DNA of 24,452 nt from an uncultured Bacilli bacterium (GTDB taxonomy: Bacteria; Bacillota_I; Bacilli_A; RF39; UBA660), in NCBI GenBank assembly GCA_934190785.1, contig CAKPTA010000013.1, forward strand, positions 1 through 24,452, given 5' to 3'. Under the pieces are notes generated by a model. It was given only the letters and a program-made list of their open reading frames with translations. It searched no databases and was not told where the DNA came from. Position numbers and translations under genes: made by a program. Shown in pieces: positions 22,101 to 24,452 of the stretch (its first letter is position 1; each line of letters opens with the position of its first letter).

Positions 22101-24452
22101 TATGTTGTTCCACTAGAAAGATTTGAGAATACATTACTACTTTGCCATGTATATGTTCCATTTACACTTGTACTTATTCCATATTGTAGCGTTCCTGTAT
22201 TTAATCCACAATTATCTGTTTGCTTATTTGTTACTGTTATACTCTTTGTTGTTGATGTCGCACTTGGTGCTATAGTTGTTGGTGCTGTTGTATCTATTGT
22301 TGTTATAGTAAACGATTCTTCACTACTTTGGTTTATTCCATCATACAGTCTTGCATACACTGTTGTATTACTTGTTACTGTTATAGTATCTCCATTGGAT
22401 ATGTTTGTCCAAGTTCCATTATTACCTATACTATATTGTAAATTAGTTCCACTTGGTATACTTGCAGCACTAATTTTTAGCGCCTTTGTTTTTGAACATG
22501 TCGCTGCCGCTTCAGTAATTGAAAGCTTTATACTATCAATATCTAATATATCAGCAACTGTTACTTCTGTAGTTGATGCTCCAGCATTATTTGTAGTAGT
22601 AATTCTTATTATATACGTTTCATCAGCATCATGTAAGTTATCAATTACACATGTATTTCCAGATATTGTTGCATTTGTATATTCACTTGCTTCTTCTTTT
22701 CTATATTTGCATGTAGTACTTTTTATTCCGGATTCATTATCTGTTGCAGTAAATGGCACTGTGATTTTTCTTGTTGTGCTTACGGCACCTCCCAATGTCA
22801 ATGTTGGTGCGGTTGGATCATTTGTTGTAATATTTAAAGTTGCTTCAGCACTTGTATTATATCCATCATTAAACCTTGCAGTAATTGTTGTTGGATATTT
22901 GCTTGTTGCTATCCAATTTACTGTTATAGCATTTGCGTAATCTGACCATCCACTTACTTCATAACTATTTGTTGTAAAGTTATACTTCCTTATACGATAC
23001 TCTAACTTTGCTCCAGCTGTTGTTCCACTTACTGATATTGTTTTACTAGAAGACCAATTAGCTGTATTTGGTGTTATTGTTATTCCATTAAATGTCCCTG
23101 ATACTGAATCTCCTATTTTTATTGTAGATGTTCCTGCATTATTTATTGTTGTAATTTTATAATAATATGTTGTTCCTGCTTTTATATTATTTATTATACA
23201 ACTATTATTACTTATTGTTCCTGTTGCTCCATAACTAGTACTTGTTCCATATTCACATGTTGTTGTCTTTATTCCTGATTCACTATCACTTACTGTAAAT
23301 GGTATTGTTATACTCTTTGTTGTTGCTGTTGGTAGTGCTACTGTTAAGTTTGGTGCTGTTGTATCTATTGTTGTTACATTAAGTGTTACTTCTGCACTTG
23401 TGTTTACTCCATCATTAAATCTTGCATACACTGTCGTTGGGTATTTACTTGTTGCCATTGAGTTTAATGTCAATGCACTACTATAATCTGTCCAACTACT
23501 TACTTCATAACTATTTGTTGTAAAGTTATATTTTCTTATACGATACTCTAACTTAGCTCCTGCTGTTGTTCCACTTATTGTAACTGTTTTACTTGCCTGC
23601 CAATTTGTTGTATTTGGTGTTATTGTTATTCCATTAAATGTTCCTGATACTGAATCCCCTGTCTTTGTTGTTGTAACTCCAGCATTATTTGTTGTCACAA
23701 CCCTATAGTAATATGTTGTTCCTGCTTTTATATTATTCATAACACAACTATTATTACTTATCGTTCCTTTGGCTCCATAACTAGTACTTGTTCCATATTC
23801 ACATGTTGTTGTCTTTATTCCTGATTCACTATCACTTGCTGTATATGGTACTGTTATACTCTTTGTTGTTTTTGTTATATTTCCTAATGTTAAGTTTGGA
23901 GCAGTCACATCGACTTTTACTTCTGTGTAAGTTGTCTCTTTACTTGTATTATATCCATCATTGAATCTTGCTTGTATATAGGTTGGCGTATTTGTGTTTG
24001 CTTCCCAATTTATTGTTATCGCTCCACTATACTCTGTCCAATCTTTCTTTATTGTACTTCCACTTACTATTTTATATTCTAGTACTGCTCCTGCTGTACT
24101 GCCACTTATTGTAATTGTCTTACTTTGAGTCCAGTTACTTGTACTTGGTGTTATTGTTATTCCATTAAATGTACCTGTTTCTGAATTACCTATTTTTGTT
24201 GTTACAAGTCCTGCATTATTTGTCGTTGTTATTCTATAGTAATATTTTGTTCCTGCCTTTATATTACTTATTACACAACCATTACCTTCTACTGTTCCTC
24301 TTGAACCATATGCTTCACTTGTTCCATATTCACATGTTGTTGCCTTTATTCCTGATTCACTATCTTTTGCTGTAAATGGTATTACTATACTTCTTGTTGT
24401 TGTAACCAGTGTTCCTACTGTTAATGTTGGATATGTTAAATCTATTGTTGCT
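19181..24452 (-). CDS. Giant surface protein of Ig/FN3-like repeats with paired cysteines (5' end outside the window)
   Basis: The frame is open from the right edge to the TAA at 19181, giving 1756 residues; no in-frame stop occurs between 23909 and the edge. It is very rich in Thr, Ser, Asn, Gly and Tyr, as for secreted beta-sandwich proteins. Residues 1 to about 1079 are six repeat units, each an FN3-like half (TAPNLTLG..., SDSESGIKTTTCEYGTS, NNIKAGTTYYYK) and a second beta half (ITITPNT.NW, EYRI, W.DY, ARFNDG.NTS, TTID). Four more Ig/FN3-like modules follow, then a Tyr/Asp-rich C-terminal module of about 158 residues (roughly 19184-19657) that I do not recognise. Cysteines recur at fixed places in the repeats. 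No LPxTG motif or C-terminal membrane helix is present, so any anchor must lie at the missing N-terminus. A long adhesin or stalk-like surface protein is the likeliest role. Confidence 0.88.
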   Translation of the reverse strand, partial: ATIDLTYPTLTVGTLVTTTRSIVIPFTAKDSESGIKATTCEYGTSEAYGSRGTVEGNGCVISNIKAGTKYYYRITTTNNAGLVTTKIGNSETGTFNGITITPSTSNWTQSKTITISGSTAGAVLEYKIVSGSTIKKDWTEYSGAITINWEANTNTPTYIQARFNDGYNTSKETTYTEVKVDVTAPNLTLGNITKTTKSITVPYTASDSESGIKTTTCEYGTSTSYGAKGTISNNSCVMNNIKAGTTYYYRVVTTNNAGVTTTKTGDSVSGTFNGITITPNTTNWQASKTVTISGTTAGAKLEYRIRKYNFTTNSYEVSSWTDYSSALTLNSMATSKYPTTVYARFNDGVNTSAEVTLNVTTIDTTAPNLTVALPTATTKSITIPFTVSDSESGIKTTTCEYGTSTSYGATGTISNNSCIINNIKAGTTYYYKITTINNAGTSTIKIGDSVSGTFNGITITPNTANWSSSKTISVSGTTAGAKLEYRIRKYNFTTNSYEVSGWSDYANAITVNWIATSKYPTTITARFNDGYNTSAEATLNITTNDPTAPTLTLGGAVSTTRKITVPFTATDNESGIKSTTCKYRKEEASEYTNATISGNTCVIDNLHDADETYIIRITTTNNAGASTTEVTVADILDIDSIKLSITEAAATCSKTKALKISAASIPSGTNLQYSIGNNGTWTNISNGDTITVTSNTTVYARLYDGINQSSEESFTITTIDTTAPTTIAPSATSTTKSITVTNKQTDNCGLNTGTLQYGISTSVNGTYTWQSSNVFSNLSSGTTYYVKTRVNDIAGNGLTESAATTAITQSLGTCSISVTDDGKWTISKTATITKTGNGTLQYRIVSGTTEKVGWTNYSSATTINWAANATTPTDIYCRVTDGKNTYTGTTKRITTIDTTAPTAASFTYSTTTNSITVKASGTDSESGISKYWFSKDSGKTWTAAQTSNTYTFSGLSSGTYPIMVSVGNGTYGNGSTTGYKNSAATNVTLVPLGTCSVDTPSQSGWTQSKTVTASKTGNGTLQYRIVSGTTEKVGWTNYSNAVTINWEANTTTPTYVYCRLTDGTNVKAGSNTQTITTIDRTKPAKPTVSLKLGNTSGSSYTSGTWTNQDVWHIVSSSDSASGVSYYQYSHDGKTGWSNDISTLSGWGASYTNGKNQLSYRISWSGSWNFYVRAVDTAGNISDNSDVFTVRIDNSAPNVPTSTVRQNNSSGTVISDATTDKWHNTVMWWGSFSATDNGPAGVNRYEFSTNCTGSVSGTLSTNGYTYGSGTNYKFCIRAVDNTGNVSKWSSAYYFKVDTVSPTTTAPGATSTTNGITVTNKQTDALSGIASLQYGISTNNSSYTWQNSNVFSNLSSGTTYYVKTRAKDNAGNGYTESAVTTIRTQNPISVSISKISNGNCYNGWCDSTTVYFSSTGTVKYYYVKSTVSGGSATYGFADATCGSGNSPGTCTSTRTDELTANVWYRFTSNPNGIYIYGVTKTTTSNLYVVASDGETSASTTATISKLDSTRPDVVVSDINPDTDSIRLQTYITQDYSGVGSVTCNYSTTNGKYNLSATSVSANGCTMTGLASNTTYYYKICAYNKVSSASNCVTGNAKTAASVNIIYNSLSDFSYYNATSGTYYLDLVPSSSNKNSDSGWGRSEIASAGINYEALVPYYPDYSSETLSWGYEYTDYWSFNIPDRGAKEYFMSFAYDNRYQHVYYTMSCDGSNSIRVNPNESGRRTFVFSTPGVKNCSLYYHAYDSDTGSYGFSDFKLYK
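21215..21760 (-). repeat. Diverged repeat unit 6, 546 bp (182 codons)
   Basis: It starts TTAPTAASFTYSTTTNSITV; its first half lacks the CEYG motif. Its second half shares long DNA identity with unit 5. Cysteines at unit positions 98 and 161 match those at 94 and 157 in unit 5. Confidence 0.8.
21761..22291 (-). repeat. Diverged repeat unit 5, 531 bp (177 codons)
   Basis: The second half is nearly identical to that of unit 6 (TGNGTLQYRIVSGTTEKVGW). At DNA level 21877-21919 equals 21334-21376 (43 nt). Here cysteines move to unit positions 28, 94 and 157. The first half instead resembles the later module at about 20290-20545 (SSNVFSNLSSGTTYYVKTR). Confidence 0.8.
22292..22816 (-). repeat. Diverged repeat unit 4, 525 bp (175 codons)
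   Basis: The first half keeps the pattern (DNESGIKSTTCKY, SGNTCVIDN, TTNNAGAST). The second half (DSIKLSITEAAATCSKTKAL, LQYSIGNNGTW, VYARLYDGINQSSEE) is more distant and adds a third Cys. Confidence 0.75.
22817..23362 (-). repeat. Tandem repeat unit 3, 546 bp (182 codons)
   Basis: Same length and layout as unit 2, starting TTAPNLTVALPTATTKSITIP, with cysteines again at unit positions 36 and 55. The shared insertion RKYNFTTNSYEV in the second half shows that units 2 and 3 arose by a recent duplication. Confidence 0.9.
23363..23908 (-). repeat. Tandem repeat unit 2, 546 bp (182 codons)
   Basis: It encodes residues starting TAPNLTLGNITKTTKSITVP. It is nearly identical to unit 3 over long stretches: positions 23772-23837 match 23226-23291 without a mismatch (66 nt), exactly 546 bp apart. 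Cysteines lie at unit positions 36 and 55. Confidence 0.9.
23909..24452 (-). repeat. Tandem repeat unit 1 of the giant gene (cut by the window edge)
   Basis: This copy encodes the same FN3-like plus beta half-unit as the next two copies, including SDSESGIKATTCEYGTS and ARFNDGYNTS. The second half differs more: it lacks the RKYNFTTNSYEV insertion and carries IVSGSTIKKDW instead. Confidence 0.8.

Noticed and set aside
22395..22940. Long plus-strand reading frame opposite the giant gene (and several others between 19884 and 24375)
   Set aside because: Hydrophobic, Leu/Val/Tyr/Phe-rich translations without SD are the antisense shadow of Thr/Ser/Asn-rich repeats.
21215..24452. CRISPR array
   Set aside because: The repeats are 525-546 bp, coding and adjacent, with no short repeats separated by unique spacers.

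Overview
The window is very AT-rich and comes from a Gram-positive-type (Bacillota, Bacilli-like) chromosome. Gene order, strong AGGAGG/AGGTGAT ribosome binding sites, sigma-A-type promoters, a type-B RNase P RNA and a DinR/LexA-type SOS box all point there. TGG encodes Trp and TGA is used as a stop (for example at 502 and 15339), so the standard code applies, not the Mycoplasma code. An uncultured gut Bacilli lineage (RF39-like) is a reasonable guess, but it is only an inference.

Layout. Positions 1-2776 are accessory: the 5' end of a type IV (pseudo)pilin gene on the minus strand, a divergent XRE regulator, a NodB-like pseudo-deacetylase, an M29 aminopeptidase and a small Gly/Tyr-rich protein. 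Positions 2794-7967 hold a minus-strand core block: a degenerate DnaQ-like protein, rny, recA (SOS box and a near-perfect promoter), pgsA, a short RodZ/YmfM-like protein, rnpB and gpsB. Positions 8042-8140 hold a 32-codon small ORF that is easy to miss. Positions 8310-11742 are recU and a class A PBP on the plus strand, converging on nth-dnaD, cca and hup (minus strand, 11765-14271). The block joins two neighbourhoods known from Bacillus subtilis (ymfM-pgsA-recA-rny and dnaD-nth-ponA-recU...gpsB-rnpB). cinA, ypoC and ypsA are not present here.

Positions 14419-16022 hold a three-gene phage-type lysis cassette (two holin-like membrane proteins and an M23 endolysin with an SH3b domain) with no other phage genes beside it. 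Positions 16129-18715 are a plus-strand group: a PdaC-like lipoprotein deacetylase, an unrecognised three-helix membrane protein and an RluA-family pseudouridine synthase. Positions 18746-24452 are a minus-strand surface module: a small lipoprotein downstream of a giant, Cys-containing, Ig/FN3-like repeat protein. That protein has at least 1756 residues, its 5' end lies outside the window, and it contains tandem units of about 546 bp.

Many genes concern the cell envelope: PBP, GpsB, RodZ-like, PgsA, active and inactive NodB proteins, the M23 enzyme with holins, the pilin and the giant surface protein. The rest handle DNA repair and replication (RecA, RecU, Nth, DnaD, HU) and RNA metabolism (RNase Y, RNase P, CCA enzyme, RluA). 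The observations most worth a second look are the giant Cys-pair repeat protein, the orphan lysis cassette, and the palindrome lying across the pilin promoter beside an XRE regulator.
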